Made by a program: the position numbers and the translations under genes. A DNA stretch of 64,000 bases, from contig NC_092572.1 in NCBI RefSeq assembly GCF_037975245.1, positions 33,019,989 to 33,083,988 of the forward strand. The letters are read 5' to 3'. The DNA comes from Apostichopus japonicus (taxonomy: Eukaryota; Echinodermata; Holothuroidea; Aspidochirotida; Stichopodidae). Shown here one piece after another: positions 24,266-36,040 of the stretch (within the stretch, counting starts at the first letter, position 1; each line of letters opens with the position of its first letter). Under the pieces are notes generated by a model. That model made no database searches, was not told where the DNA came from, and saw nothing but the letters and a program-made list of their open reading frames with translations.

Positions 24266-25477
24266 AACCTCCATTGTACCTTACAAGAACCTATGATGCT
24301 ACTGGACACCAATCTCTGTTAATAAGTAGCACGAGCATATCGTAACACATCGTAACACTAATCTGTACCGATCCTATTGTACCAGGCGAATCTCTATTTT
24401 TCGTACAGTAAACGCGAAGCTTTGTTGATCATATCGTTATTCGTTGATCCAATATTACGCTATTCTTTGTTAATCATATAGAGACGCGAATTTCCATTGA
24501 TTTTAATGTACACAAATTTATGTTGAACCTTTCGCAATATTCCGTTGAAAACCAACTATCAACTATGTCCTGGTTCCACGGTTTCTGCTATATGAATATC
24601 TGGCAACGAGTAAACTGCTCAAGTTGCTCACATAGCGTGTCAGTAAATATTTACTGAAAACAAATTTTAAGATACGAATTTTCAGACCTAACTTAAACAC
24701 TTGGTTTGGCCACATTCAATGCTTCATATACACTAGGAATAGTACATAATTATAGAATATTCATTTTATATTGAAATTGTTCACCAACTGTACAATTACG
24801 CGTGACGAATAGTGTAAAGTAAGTAGGCCTGACGTTTCGATCCTAGCAGGATCTTCTCCGTTTCCCCTCCCCACCCCCCCCCCCCCCCCCCTGTCACCCG
24901 TCTGCTCGTGGCTCTCTTCCAACTTTTTTCTCAACACTTTTTTGTCTTTGTCATTCTCTTGTTAAGAGATACTTTGTCTCTCTACAGTTTATCTCCTACA
25001 TATACCTCTTCGCTTCCCCGGCCTATTGGTTTCATTCTTCTCCCCATCCATTGTCTACTGATCCTCTAACATCTATCTTTTTTTGTGTTCACCCTGCTAA
25101 TTAACCTGTCTGTAGTCTTTGCGTGTATTTGCCCCTCCTGTTACCGTTACTTATTATTCAGCCTCATTCACTTGTATCACATGACCATTTTCATCCGCCT
25201 CCTAAGATTCTGGAAATCTGGATAAATTGGAAATGCGCATACTCTCCGTCTGTATACTTTTTGTTGTTTTTGCTACAATGTGTTGGTAGCAAACTTGGCC
25301 GTGAAAGGAGAGATAAGGACCTTGAAACATTATGATACTTTTTTTCACAAAAATCACGCCAGGAAAGATGAGAGTGAGCAGAGAAATTAAAGGTTTGGAA
25401 ACAAACAAATAAAATATGACATTTAATTTGTGGGTCACAGTATTGTCTGAATCGGATTAAATGATAACTCTCTAGTG

Positions 25478-26944
25478 CAGGGGCGCATCCAGGATTTTCT
25501 GACCCGGGGGCGCCAAGTACTATCTAAACGGAGCGCCACCATCGGTTGGCGCGCAGCGTACAAGAAATTTTTTTGGTTTTGATACCCCTAGATCACCGGA
25601 AATGGCACTTCTCTGGCTTAAAAATGACCAACCAGATGTACACTATTGCCTGAGAATCAAGTATTTCCCAATAGTTTTTTTTTTCCCCATCCATAACCTT
25701 TTTCAAGATTGTCACCAGTCACAAATCATGTTCGACCACATCGCATGTCCTGTGGATCATTGCTTGTGTAGGTGATTCTACGTCGCGGCCCACAATACGT
25801 GTCAGCCCCACTTTTCAAGGTTTTCCCATCTACACAAGACATTTCGTTGTTTACATTAGCATCCCGCGGTATACTGCGCAACTTTGACGGATCGTAAGGT
25901 ACACGATGGCATACGATGTAATAACCGATGCTGGCATATATGATATTGACATTAACATGTTGAACGCGCGCGGAGCGCGCGCAAATTGTTGGGTTTTTTT
26001 CGGGCAAGTCGTTACAGCCCCAAATCAAATTGGGCTCCTACGCCCATGACTTCACACATAGACAGTTTTGAGGTTGTTCATATTTGAACACCATTTTAAT
26101 GCTTATTGATATAAGGTGATATCTGCTGTTTGCTTTTTTTAATTCGAGCAGGCGCGTAGCGAGGAGTTTGCTAAGTGAGGGACGAAGCCTGTTGGCAGAC
26201 TATCTAAGCGTAGCGCCACCATGTATTGGCGCGAAGCGTACAAGAAAATTTTTGGCCGAAAATGCCTCCCAAATCGCTGGAAATGGCACTACCCAGGACC
26301 ATTTGTTGGCGCGAAGCGTACAAGCAAATTTTGGCCAAAAATACCTCCCAGATCGCTGGTAATGGAACTTCCCCGGCCTTGTTTGTTGCATTTAAGCATT
26401 TTTTAATTTGAAATTACTAAAGATATCATAACAAAATATGCTCAAGGGGGGGGAGGGTGGTGTTGCAGTCGCCCCTTCCCGAAATGCGTCATGTTCCCCG
26501 ACGACACGGTCGAGTTCGAGACCAGCCACAGTTGGTTTCATAGCAGGTTTCATATACACACACGCGTTATGATAGACCTTACATATAGTATATATGTACA
26601 TATACATTATTGAGAGAGGACAAAATGGAAACGTCAAAAATGGAGTTGACGATGTTAGGGGTAGGGTAAAATCCTTGATCAGTCACTGGCTACCCTGTGT
26701 ATATAATAGGGATCAGCGCTGTAATGATGTCACAGACTGTTTCTCCTTCTCTTCCAGGTGTCTTGGCGTTTTTCTTTTACTCCCTCCTTTTCTCTTTTTC
26801 TCTCTTTCTTCTTTTTCTTTTCCCTTCCTTCCTCTCCTCCTCCTATTTTCCCCCTCTTTTTCCCCTTTTTCTTCTCTTTTTTTCTCTCCCTTTTTTCTTA
26901 CCCGGGGGGCGCGCGCCCCCAACGCCCCCCTGGATACGCGCCTG
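25478..26944 (+). mobile_element. hAT-like element (family N3), copy 1
   Basis: Begins CAGGGGCGCATCCAGG and ends CCTGGATACGCGCCTG in inverted arrangement. It is homologous over most of its length to the opposite-strand copy at 31469-33230, including a GCGCGC palindrome near 25968-25985 and an internal GCGTAGCG block near 26150. In this copy the TTGGCGCGAAGCGTACAAG block is doubled (26226-26385). I found no matching target duplication. No transposase frame seen. Confidence 0.75.
26755..26902. repeat. Pyrimidine-rich tract
   Basis: About 145 bases almost purely C and T on the plus strand, inside the N3 element. Such tracts can adopt triplex structures. The long frames across it are compositional artefacts. 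Confidence 0.85.
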
Positions 26945-27181
26945 TATAGTTAGTTAGTTAGTCTTTTAGTATGTCTACCCTGAAGTTTAGTTATGCTACA
27001 TTGCTACTCCAACTGCGATAGGCTGGTCGCTGTATATCATATTGTTAACCTCTATAAGAGCCTATAACGCAGGCTACTCCGAAGTAGAAATATCTCTCGT
27101 AAGAATATTGACCAACTATGAAACTCTTCCGACATTAAAGGTGATTGATCGATGGATTACAATTGATTTCACGATGTCCAA

Positions 27182-27471
27182 TTTTAGAAGAGAGAAATCA
27201 GTCGCCAGGAAGCAATGATCTGTTTGTTTCGTGAACGAACTGTTTTTCGCAATTGAGGCCTCGCGTAGAGACTATATGATCCTGCATTTTGAGATAAAAT
27301 GTGAAGTAGTAGAAACGAAAAATATATTTTAGAAGAGAGAAATCAGTCGCCAGGAAGCAATGTTCTGTTTGTTTCGTGAACGAACTGTTTTTCGCAATTG
27401 AGGCCTCGCGTAGAGACTATATGATCCTGCATTTTGAGATAAAATGTGAAGTAGTAGAAACGAAAAATATA
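27182..27471. repeat. 145-bp tandem duplication, near identical
   Basis: Two adjacent copies (to about 27326 and from 27327) begin TTTTAGAAGAGAGAAATC and appear to differ at one base (CAATGATC versus CAATGTTC). A frame runs across the second copy, but it looks like chance. Confidence 0.92.
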
Positions 27472-27653
27472 AGTCATAAAAACGTGAAAGAAATGCCCAA
27501 AAGACGAACAGTTAAGTTTTCAGAAATGATAAAATTTCGCAAAACGGAAAATGGTCGCAAAAACGAAAAAAAAACCGAAAGCAAAGATAAAAGTCTGAAA
27601 ACATGCAATACTGCTGGTTACATCATTTGAATGTATTATTTATATTTTCATAC

Positions 27654-27659
27654 TTTATT
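27654..27659 (-). terminator. Poly(A) signal of the collagen C4-like gene
   Basis: AATAAA on the minus strand about 110 bases downstream of the stop codon at 27767. It is the only perfect AATAAA I found in that interval. Confidence 0.6.
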
Positions 27660-27766
27660 TAACTGCGATATTTTTACCAATTATTTTAATATATTCACGA
27701 GTTTTTAGAGATTTAAAATAAAAATTATCTAAAGTCACTGTGCTTAGATATGCAAATACTTTTAGT

Positions 27767-28248
27767 TTACATGGTACACACAGCACACGTCAGTTCAAAG
27801 CCATCAACATAAGGACCACGAGGAATGCCCCCGCCGGCCCCACTTGATAAACATCTAGCCTCCACCAAATTGAGGGAATCCCGCTTAGTATCAGGAGGAA
27901 TCCCATCCGAGCAAGGTATCACCTGCATCTTTCTATCAACACAAACATGCGTTGACCTTTTATGTACTGAATGAACTCTCGCTGACATCAAATAACCTCC
28001 GTACTCTCTGGTCCATCCATTTGAAGGGCACACATTCGTGCCAGGAATGATCAGTTTAGCGAATCTGGCCGTTGCTAAGATGACTGCGCAAGGAACATCA
28101 TACCATCGTTTAGATTGAAGTTGTGGAAAATTAGTTATCTGATATTCAATGCCATGAATGAAAGATCTTTCTGACCCTACGCCAGCTACTGGAGAATCGT
28201 ACACAGGGTTTTGCGGTAGGCAAAGTTGATTTACTCCGCCCCGGAATC
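27767..28248 (-). CDS. Collagen C4-like gene, exon 4
   Basis: Carries most of the C4-like domain and the stop codon (TAA, 27767-27769). The phase-compatible acceptor is the CAG at 28249-28251; the more pyrimidine-rich site just before 28274 would bring in a stop. Open frame continues upstream to 28315, so a further small exon or a different acceptor could add residues. Confidence 0.85.
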
Positions 28249-31200
28249 CTGCGCGTTTGTTCCCGCGGCGGAGCCTCGGTTGAAATATAAAAAGATTTAT
28301 CATAATGCTGTGCATGCTTTCTTTAGTAGAAAGATTTGTATTTATAATTTTCTCGAAAATGCGATTAGAAGTATCTATTTAAGAACCTTTTGTAGTAGAA
28401 ACGTGCCTGAGAGCAGTGTTAGTTGTATACCACCTTGGAGACCACTTTAATACGTTATGAATCGCAACAAAAGACGTCTTTATTTAAGTCAGAAAGGTTA
28501 TTTTACTTAACTGCGTAGGTGTATCACTACCTTCAACCTCCAACACATCACCTATTTTGGTTGTTTTAAATTGATGTTATTTTCGACATGGATACATTTT
28601 CGCAACTGTAAACGGGGATAAAGGTAGTTAGAATATTTTGTTTGTGTAATCTTGCAAACTATTAAAACAAAAATCATGGGCTATTGCAGAAACTCAAACA
28701 TCGTTTTCTTCTACTTTTAAATGAATAGATTACCTCACGTACGGACAACATGCAGTATAACTTATTAGATATGCTTCCCGGACGTTCCCCTTTTTTTACA
28801 AACAGACAAAATCCTCTTTATTTAAAATCTTAACTGTGATCGGTTGAAAATTCGTATCAATACTTTTCACATATCTCACGCTGAAAAGGTTTTAATTCCA
28901 TATCAAAAAGTTTTAAGAAATAGTTGAAAACTACTTGCCTGGTGGAATATATACATACATGGTATTTCGGGTATATTGTTTTATCATTAACAATTCTATA
29001 AAAATTTTAATTAATCTCATCTACTTGTCGGTAATAATTACTGGTGGATTCTTTTTTTCTTTCAAAAACCATTTTAAACTAATAGCATAAAACAATGCGA
29101 TCATAATAGTTTGCTTTTTCAAAAAGAAATTTTTGTAAAAACATTTGCTTGTAATTTACATATCAGCTACCTGTATAAACTAACTGTGAAGAGGATGGAC
29201 AACTATGATGACCCCATCTAACGTAGATGGCTCCACTAGCTGATTCTCCTGGAGGACTTCGGAGATTAGACTGGTCATCTCCGGCTGTAATAGCATACAC
29301 AATAAGACTAGCTTGAAATAGTACGAAGCATGGATCTGAATTAACTTGAAATCTTGTTGAGTATCAGTTAAAGGTTAAATGGTGTTCGTACTTCAATACA
29401 AATACAGACTTACGAATGCCTCTTCTTTACGACATAAGTATCATATTTCTACAGTGTTCGGTAACCTGGATACCAAAGCTACAAATCGAAGTACACACTA
29501 CAACTGAAAATAAAACACTATGTGCTATAATCCATTCTTTGGAACTAATTGTCAACCTACGAAGGAATATAGATCTGCAGGTCTTTACGTGAGCCACTTA
29601 AGGTAGAATATGTGTTTAATTGTACAAGCTGCTTTTTCATACATGCGTGTTTGTGGGACAAGACTAATACAATAACAACGATTTCATATTACATCGCAAA
29701 AGGGAAATAATCGTTTGCCCCCAAAGATGAAATGTTCACGGATCAAATGGTAGATTGCTGTAATAGTGTTATTAGTTTAATAACCTAAGGCTCCAGTTCA
29801 GTGGCCCGATAAAGGTTATTATCTATATTTTACTTAAATCTAACAAAACTTACTGCTTCTGATCTTTACTGACACTTTATGCTCGTCGGTGTCGTCTAAT
29901 CTACGATTACGAAGATTCCCATAAACTGCTAAGTTTCCCTGTTTGTTTACATCAATGGGTAGTTCTGCATTGCCCTATGAAATGCAACAAGGAAGAAGCA
30001 AATGTCATTTGCAGGAATGAAACTTGGTGAATTAAAGAAAACATGTTCGGTTGTTACGTTTGTCTACAAAACTAAGATCTAAGACACACTGCAGAACTAA
30101 GTCCCCACCCTATTGCAAACTAAGACTCTTCTGCAAAACCAGAGGGTCAATACTGAGCGGCCTGGGATTCCCCCCCTCCCTCCCCTTCCCCCACACACAC
30201 TTTCCTTGTGCTTTTTTTGTCTATCTTATTTTCGAGGATGAAATTTAAGACGAATGGATGATAATTAAGCATTTTGAGGCTTCTATGGGCTTACTTAATG
30301 ATATAGCATCCAGCATCAGGACACCACTCCTATAGGCAAATCGTTAACAAGACGGAGTCGTGTCAAAATACACCATATGACTTTTTTGAACAACTAGGGG
30401 GTTGTGCTCCGGTCCCCTTAATGGCCACTTCACTCAGTTCATCCACCCTCCCCTCCCCCGTAAGTCCCTTTGGCATGTGAAACAAAGACTGATAACACAA
30501 AGCTAAGAACTAACCTACACATTAATTGCTCATGTGACTTCCTCTCAGCATACGTAGGCTATGGCTACCATTAGAATGCTATAGCATACTTATACCATTT
30601 TGTTTTGGAAAGTGTACATTTTAAAGCAGCTTTTTGCGTCTTTTTCATATGATTTTCTCAACCTCACTGACTCCACCTTGCTATAACGACTTACATAACT
30701 GATGTATTATGTATTCAATCTTACGTCAAATGGTGGCATAAAAGTTGAAAAATGTACAACTTTCAACGTTGTTTTTCCCCATTAGGAGCGCAATAAACCC
30801 CGCCCTATACGTTAACCTCTGAACGTCATTGACCAATACGTAAAATAACACCATGGTATATTTGTATACATTGTCTATTGCAGTACATGGTATCAACGCA
30901 ACTTTTTGAAGCTACCTTTAGCAACGGATCATAACTTAACATGTTTACTACTCACTGATTGGTTAAATTAAAGCTAGTGGGTTTAATTTGCATATTTTAA
31001 AACTTCTTTTCATTGATACCAAAGTTGCGTTTGCCTGCCAGAGGTGCAACATTCGTTTCATTAATCTAGTTTTCTAGTGTTTTTATATATGACTTGGAAT
31101 TCTTAATAGCATCCAGGCATTTTAAACACAAATTCGGGGACCTTCTATTAGCCCCCTTTAGGTTAGTTTTCCCAGTATTTTGGTCCCTACAAATTGAGAT

Positions 31201-33553
31201 TAATAACTGTGTTATAATAATCAAAATGAACCTTAGGAAAGGTCTGAAAAAAGACACACGGAACTAATGACTTCGCTGGAGGGGGAGGTTGGCGTGGGGG
31301 TCACCAAAACATTTAGGTGAAACTGACTACAGATAGAAATTGGAGTGCTTAATGTTTCAGCATTGTCGGCTACTTTTGTTTTCATTCTCACGATATATGC
31401 AGCAATTTTGGAAATGTTTGCAGTTTATTTTTCGTTCCAACGTTTAAATAAAGTTCACTTACTTACAACAGGTGCGTATCCAGGGGGGGGGGGCGTTGGG
31501 GGCGCGCGCCCCCCGGGTAAGAAAAGTAGAATAAATATGCCAAGACACCGGGAAGAGAAAGACGAACAGTGACATCATTACAGCGCTGATCCCTATTATA
31601 TACACAGGGTATGCCAGTGACGGATCGAGGATGTCGGAAGGGGCGGGCGCATCACCCTACCCCTTTCACCGACAACTCCATTTTTGACGTTTCCATTTTT
31701 CCTCTCTCACTAATGTATCTATATATATACTATATATGGTCTACCATAACGCGTATGTGTGTGTATGGACGCCTTAAACCATTGTGCTATGAAACCAACT
31801 GTGGCTGGTCGGAGTCGTCGGAGAACATGACGCATTTCGGGAAGGGGGCGACCGCCCCCCGAGCATATTTTTTTTTATGATATCGCTAGTAAATTCAAAA
31901 TAGAAAATGCTTAGATGCAAGGCAGTGGAAGTGTCATATCCAGCGATCTGGGAGGCATTTTCGGCCAAAATTTTCTTGTACGCTTCGCGCCAACTCGTGG
32001 TGGCGCTACGCTTAGATAGTTTGCCTACAGGCTTCGCCCCTCCCTTGGCAAAGTATTCGCTACGCGCCTGTTCGAATTTGAAAACCACACAGCAGATATC
32101 ACATCATATATCAGTGAGCATGAAAATCGAGGTTCCAGGATGAACAGCCTCAAAACTGTCGATGTGTGTAGTCATAGTAACCCATTTGATTTTGGGACTG
32201 TAACGACTTTACCCAAAAAATTTAACCTAAATTTTTCGCGCGCTCCGCGCGCGTTTAACACAATATCATATAAGTAAGCATCGGTTATTACCTCGCATGT
32301 CATTGTGTACCGTACGGTTCGTGGAAATTGCGCAGTATACCGCGGGATGCTGTAAATAACGAAATGTCTTATGTAGATGGAGAAAAAGCATGGAGGTCCA
32401 ATTATGTCAAATTCTATTTTATCATTAGTAATGTCGAATTAGTCGGCCAAGCTTAGAACTTTATTTTAATTATCAAGGAGATATTTTTTAAACTATTCAT
32501 TTCCTTTAGCTACGTCATTGCAATTTATTTTTCTTTCAGTAGGAGCCCCTGCCTCCTACGCCTATGTGTGTAGTGTTCGGTTGAAGGAAATATCTGCTAT
32601 TTTTTCATTTCCTTCAACCAAGTTTTATAATAGCCGTTATAAGAAGTTTTAATATTTCTACACCAATAAATTAGTGTGTCTGAATTTTCGAAAATTTCCT
32701 CACCAACATTCTTCATCATACTTCCCTCTACTAGTGTAATTTTGACCGGTCTGTTAGGGGTTCAAGGAGGTTTTTCTATATTGGTTGTCCATAGATGACA
32801 TTTTTTTGCAACATTATGGGTATGTTTTGAAGTGAGTATATTCACGAGAAATGTGAATTTTCAAATTCTCAACAAATAATGGGCTGAAAACCTTGATAAG
32901 TGGGGCTGTCGGGTATTGTGGACCGCGACGTAGAAACACCTACAAAAGCAATGATCCACAGGAGATGCGATGAGGTCGAACATGGTGTGTGACTGGTGAA
33001 AATCTTCAAAAAGGTTATGGATGGAAAGAAAACTATTGCGAAATACTTGGTTCTCAGGTAAAAGTGTACATCTGGTTGCTCATTTTCAAGCCCGAGAAGT
33101 GCCATTTCCGGTGATCTGGGGGGTATCAAAACCAGAAATTTTCTTGTACGCTGCGCGCCAACCGATGGTGGCGCTCCGCTTAGATAGTAATTTGCGCCCC
33201 CCGGGTTAGAAAATCCTGGATACGCGCCTGTACAAATTCAAATACCTCAAAATTCAACAGCAACTTGAATTTCTAAGTAGTAATTTCTTAAACACACATA
33301 TTATTATATAAGTTGCAACTAAACTACCATAATTTACCCACTGTAATTTTGGTTCAGATTTCTTAAATATTTTAAACAGAATACAAATATATTCACTTAC
33401 CAATGTCAAGGGCTGGAATGGTCTTTCTTTCTTCTGGGCAGATTCTTTTGGCGGATTCCGACGGACTCTTTCTTCATTGTGACTAGATGCAAACGATATT
33501 TTGAATGCGCATAAAGCCGTGCCAAAGAACAGAGACAAAATGTAGAGATTCAT
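27767..33553 (-). CDS. Short-chain collagen C4-like secreted protein
   Basis: Four exons (33401-33553, 29854-29974, 29171-29284, 27767-28248) join in phases 0, 1 and 1 to 870 bases, 289 residues plus stop. An N-terminal signal peptide is followed by a basic linker and then the cysteine-rich C-terminal domain of the short-chain collagen C4 family: GAIYVRWGHHSCP, LVYTG, GGVNQLCLP, a PGTNVCP-type loop, WTREYGGYLM, HVCVDRK and PYVDGFELTCAVCT. The family is extracellular; in sponges its founder is a basement-membrane-like short collagen. No run of Gly-X-Y triplets is present, so this member probably does not form a triple helix. The usual PCAVC reads PCAVI here, losing one cysteine, and the loop before PYVDG also lacks its usual cysteine. 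The LVYTG-to-LCLP join is shorter than I expect for the family, so the exact acceptor of the last exon is uncertain. Confidence 0.88.
28252..29170. other. Intron 3 of the collagen C4-like gene
   Basis: AT-rich with no further exon seen. A micro-exon supplying the residues usually found between LVYTG and LCLP cannot be excluded. Confidence 0.5.
29171..29284 (-). CDS. Collagen C4-like gene, exon 3
   Basis: 114 bases, phase 1 in and out, acceptor CTATTACAG and donor GTAGCT. Encodes GDDQSNLRSPPGESASGAIY followed by VRWGHHSCPSSSQLVYTG, the opening of the C4-like domain. Confidence 0.88.
29854..29974 (-). CDS. Collagen C4-like gene, exon 2
   Basis: 121 bases, phase 0 in and 1 out; acceptor with a good pyrimidine tract ending CATAG, donor GTAAGT. 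Encodes a charged linker including NKQGNLAVYGNLRNRRLDDT. It reads as a possible coiled or extended spacer. Confidence 0.8.
29975..33400. other. Intron 1 of the collagen C4-like gene
   Basis: Holds the 1.76-kb hAT-like element at 31469-33230. The rest is AT-rich with a C/T-rich patch near 30170. No alternative exon was convincing. Confidence 0.6.
31469..33230 (-). mobile_element. hAT-like element (family N3), copy 2
   Basis: Begins CAGGTGCGTATCCAGG and ends CCTGGATACGCGCCTG. Flanks share TACAA (31464-31468 and 33231-33235), a possible 5-base target duplication. It is the reverse-oriented relative of 25478-26944, extended in its middle. Its presence in intron 1 of an apparently intact gene suggests it is tolerated. 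Confidence 0.78.
33401..33553 (-). CDS. Collagen C4-like gene, exon 1 with signal peptide
   Basis: The ATG at 33551-33553 sits in an excellent context (CCACCATGA). The first residues, MNLYILSLFFGTALC, form a signal peptide, followed by a basic spacer with RVRRNPPKESAQKKERPF. The exon ends at a strong GTAAGTG donor in phase 0, matching exon 2. The open frame beyond 33401 is intron. Confidence 0.85.
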
Positions 33554-33635
33554 GGTGGAACGAAATGAAAATCTTTCGAATGTCTCCCTGAAATATTACG
33601 GCATACATAACAGCAGCACAGGGCAGCGTTTTATC

Positions 33636-33650
33636 TCTATATATATACTC
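33636..33650 (-). promoter_or_regulatory. TATA box of the collagen C4-like gene
   Basis: On the minus strand GAGTATATATATAGAG lies about 85 bases upstream of the ATG, which leaves room for a transcription start near 33605-33615 and a short leader. The nearby sequence has no other obvious TATA motif. Confidence 0.6.
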
Positions 33651-33918
33651 TCAAAACCGTGCCAAAAGCTCTGCACCTGTTGCAGGTTGAATATTGCTTT
33701 TGGTTTTTGCTTATAGTTGCATTTGGTTTAATATGCTTATAAACCTATGCAGGTTTAATTTATAACAGGAAAATTATCCACCAGTCAAGTCACAAAATAT
33801 TTAAAATAAACTATTAATATTCATAGGCGGGTGATGAACTCGTTAAGCTTTTTCTTGTAGACATACTTTCTCGCCTGATTCTCCATCATAAATAATTAAA
33901 TTGATTTTTTTTACCTGA

Positions 33919-34183
33919 ATATTGCTTACGTAGTTTCCTGATGGTCTTCAACCATTTATAACTTGACAATTTGAATAAACACACAAAGCAGAAGTGAGGT
34001 TATCGATGAAGACTAAATTTTAGTTTATATATTAAAGTTTATAAATTTAAACTTGTTTTTTCCCATTTTCCATGTTATATCTCTGTTACAAAAACAGAAT
34101 ATTGCTTATCTAGTTTCCTAATGGTCTTCAACCATTTATAAGGCCTACTTGACAATTTGAATAAACACACAAAGCAGAAGTCG
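33919..34183. repeat. Pair of 80-bp direct repeats
   Basis: GAATATTGCTTA, then GTTTCCT(G/A)ATGGTCTTC, and a tail AATAAACACACAAAGCAG occur at about 33919-33996 and 34097-34183, about 178 bases apart. The second copy has a small insertion. Confidence 0.8.
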
Positions 34184-34450
34184 ACTAATAATAAATAACT
34201 ACAATCCCATACATACGCCCATACATATGTAGACATGTAATGGAACTGCTTATTAACAAAGCAAGACAACCTGGCTTAACAATTTCTTCCCACTATGGAC
34301 CGTTAATGCAATATTCCTTGCTCAATATATGATAAGAAGAGTTGACATCGATCAAAACAAAGCTTCCAGCACAGTCTTTTAGAATTACAGCTGTAATTTC
34401 ACAAACCTCATCAGTTACTATATCTATCCATAGTGATTTTTGTCAATTAG

Positions 34451-34651
34451 ACTACTCACTTGCTGCTTCCTGAAAAACCAGAAATTATCTTTATTTCTTT
34501 GCCTGGTTATTTATACAAAATTCTAACTCAACTGACAGAAGATATCAGTTTATTGCTATCTAATTCTGACTATCCCGTGCTTTCATCGTGTAAAACTCAT
34601 GCCTCTGATATATTTGTTCCTTCAAATGTTGTTAAAAACATCTCTATTGTG
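34451..34651 (+). CDS. Candidate exon, unrecognised protein
   Basis: 201 bases (67 codons, phase 0 both sides) lie between acceptor TTTTTGTCAATTAG and donor GTAAGTATCC. The peptide includes LLPEKPEIIFISLPGYLYKI, TQLTEDISLLLSNSDYPVLS and FVPSNVVKNISIV. A matching phase-0 acceptor at 35005 leads to a short last exon. No upstream partner or known family was found, so it could be the tail of a gene, a pseudogene piece or chance. Confidence 0.35.
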
Positions 34652-35005
34652 GTAAGTATCCCTTCCTGCAAACAGTGGGACGAAACTTCAGATACGTGAA
34701 ATTGAATAAGTTACCATATCACTTCCGAATGGCCAAACTGACTTGTACAATGTACAATATAGTGCAGAAAGTGTGAATCATTTGATATATTTGTGTGAGT
34801 TGATACAGATGAAATGAACAATGTAAGGCAAGCAAAAATGCAAGTTCCGAAAGAAAATATTTCCGTAGGTAGAGTATTGGTTGAATGGAGAATTATTTAA
34901 TGTAGAATAATAAGGTTCCAGAAAATTTCCGCAATGTTCTAGTCGGGCAAAATTTCCAGTATCTTGTCAATTAAGTTATTTCTCATTATCTTATCATCTT
35001 TCCAG

Positions 35006-35029
35006 CATATTTTGTTGGCCCAAAAATGA
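35006..35029 (+). CDS. Candidate last exon for the 34451 exon
   Basis: After the strong acceptor TTATCATCTTTCCAG the phase-0 frame reads HILLAQK and then TGA at 35027-35029. An AATAAA follows at 35449. Support depends on the exon at 34451 being real. Confidence 0.28.
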   Translation, partial: HILLAQK

Positions 35030-36040
35030 CTGAAGACAATTTATAAAATTCGATCGATGGGAGTGGTGGAAAGTGGAACAAAATCAAACAAACCCTCGAC
35101 TGACCACGGCAGGTACAATCAAAGAGTTCATAGTCAAACCAAGTTAAATTTGCCCTACAAATGAAGCACGTGTGCGTGACACTTTTATTGTTTTAACAGA
35201 GGCGGATTTTAGTTGATGACTGATGGTCTCCTTGAGGTACAATCATAGCTGGTAATAGTAATAATGGAGTGGATATAATCTTTGTTCTACGTCTTAAGTA
35301 TACTTCTTACACATTTCCCTTTAACTATATATGCCATTTCTGTCAGCATATATTTGACACATTTGATTATAGAAGCTGTAAGTACCCTTTTTTTTCTTCA
35401 TTTATTCCAGTTTTGACAAGCGCGAGATATTCGTAAACAATAAAATGCACCTGTAACTTCTAACTGATACTATTTTCACGACCGTCTGTTTTTAAGGTTT
35501 TCTTCATGACAAATAGTGAGATAAATGTTCGCGTGCAATATAGAAGTATGATCGCACTATATTGAGTAGTCATTTGTAATAATAGGTCAAATGCGCTCGG
35601 AAAGACCTACAGTTTCCATTCATTTCAACAATGTCGAATACTCTCCTATAGAGTCAACTTACATTGAACACAAGCTGTCAATTAACTCTCTGTCGAGTTC
35701 GACATTCTTTGTACCATGCACCTCGTAGTGTAATAGTTAGGTAATAGGTAATAGTTAAATAGGATACAAAATGCTATTCAACAGGAATTGCTCTATAAAT
35801 GGTTCAGGATGGGTGTAGAAGCCATCTACTATAGCAATCAATTATGGGCCCATGCTTTCTTCCATCCATGTATATTGTGTATGCTTTTTTTTACACACTG
35901 GTACCTGAATTACAATAAAAATTTAGATTAAAATGTTATGGCAATCAACCCTAAACCAACATATTTTTATTTGCATTTCAAAGTTTTGGAAATGAACCAA
36001 ATTGGTCGTAGCCTTCTCAATTAAGTAAAATACATCTCAA

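Larger units (their letters stand above)
21892..25477. other. Gene-free stretch
   Basis: Contains the tail of the degenerate repeats to about 22090, a tRNA-like SINE head at 23242 and a 26-base degenerate repeat near 24055. A C-homopolymer at about 24874-24892 follows a GACGTTTCGATCCTAGCAGG phrase that looks like an interspersed repeat end. I saw no supported exon. Confidence 0.45.

Noticed and set aside
26594-26957. Phe/Ser/Leu-rich frames and an Arg/Glu/Lys-rich reverse frame
   Set aside because: Compositional artefact of the pyrimidine-rich tract within the N3 element.
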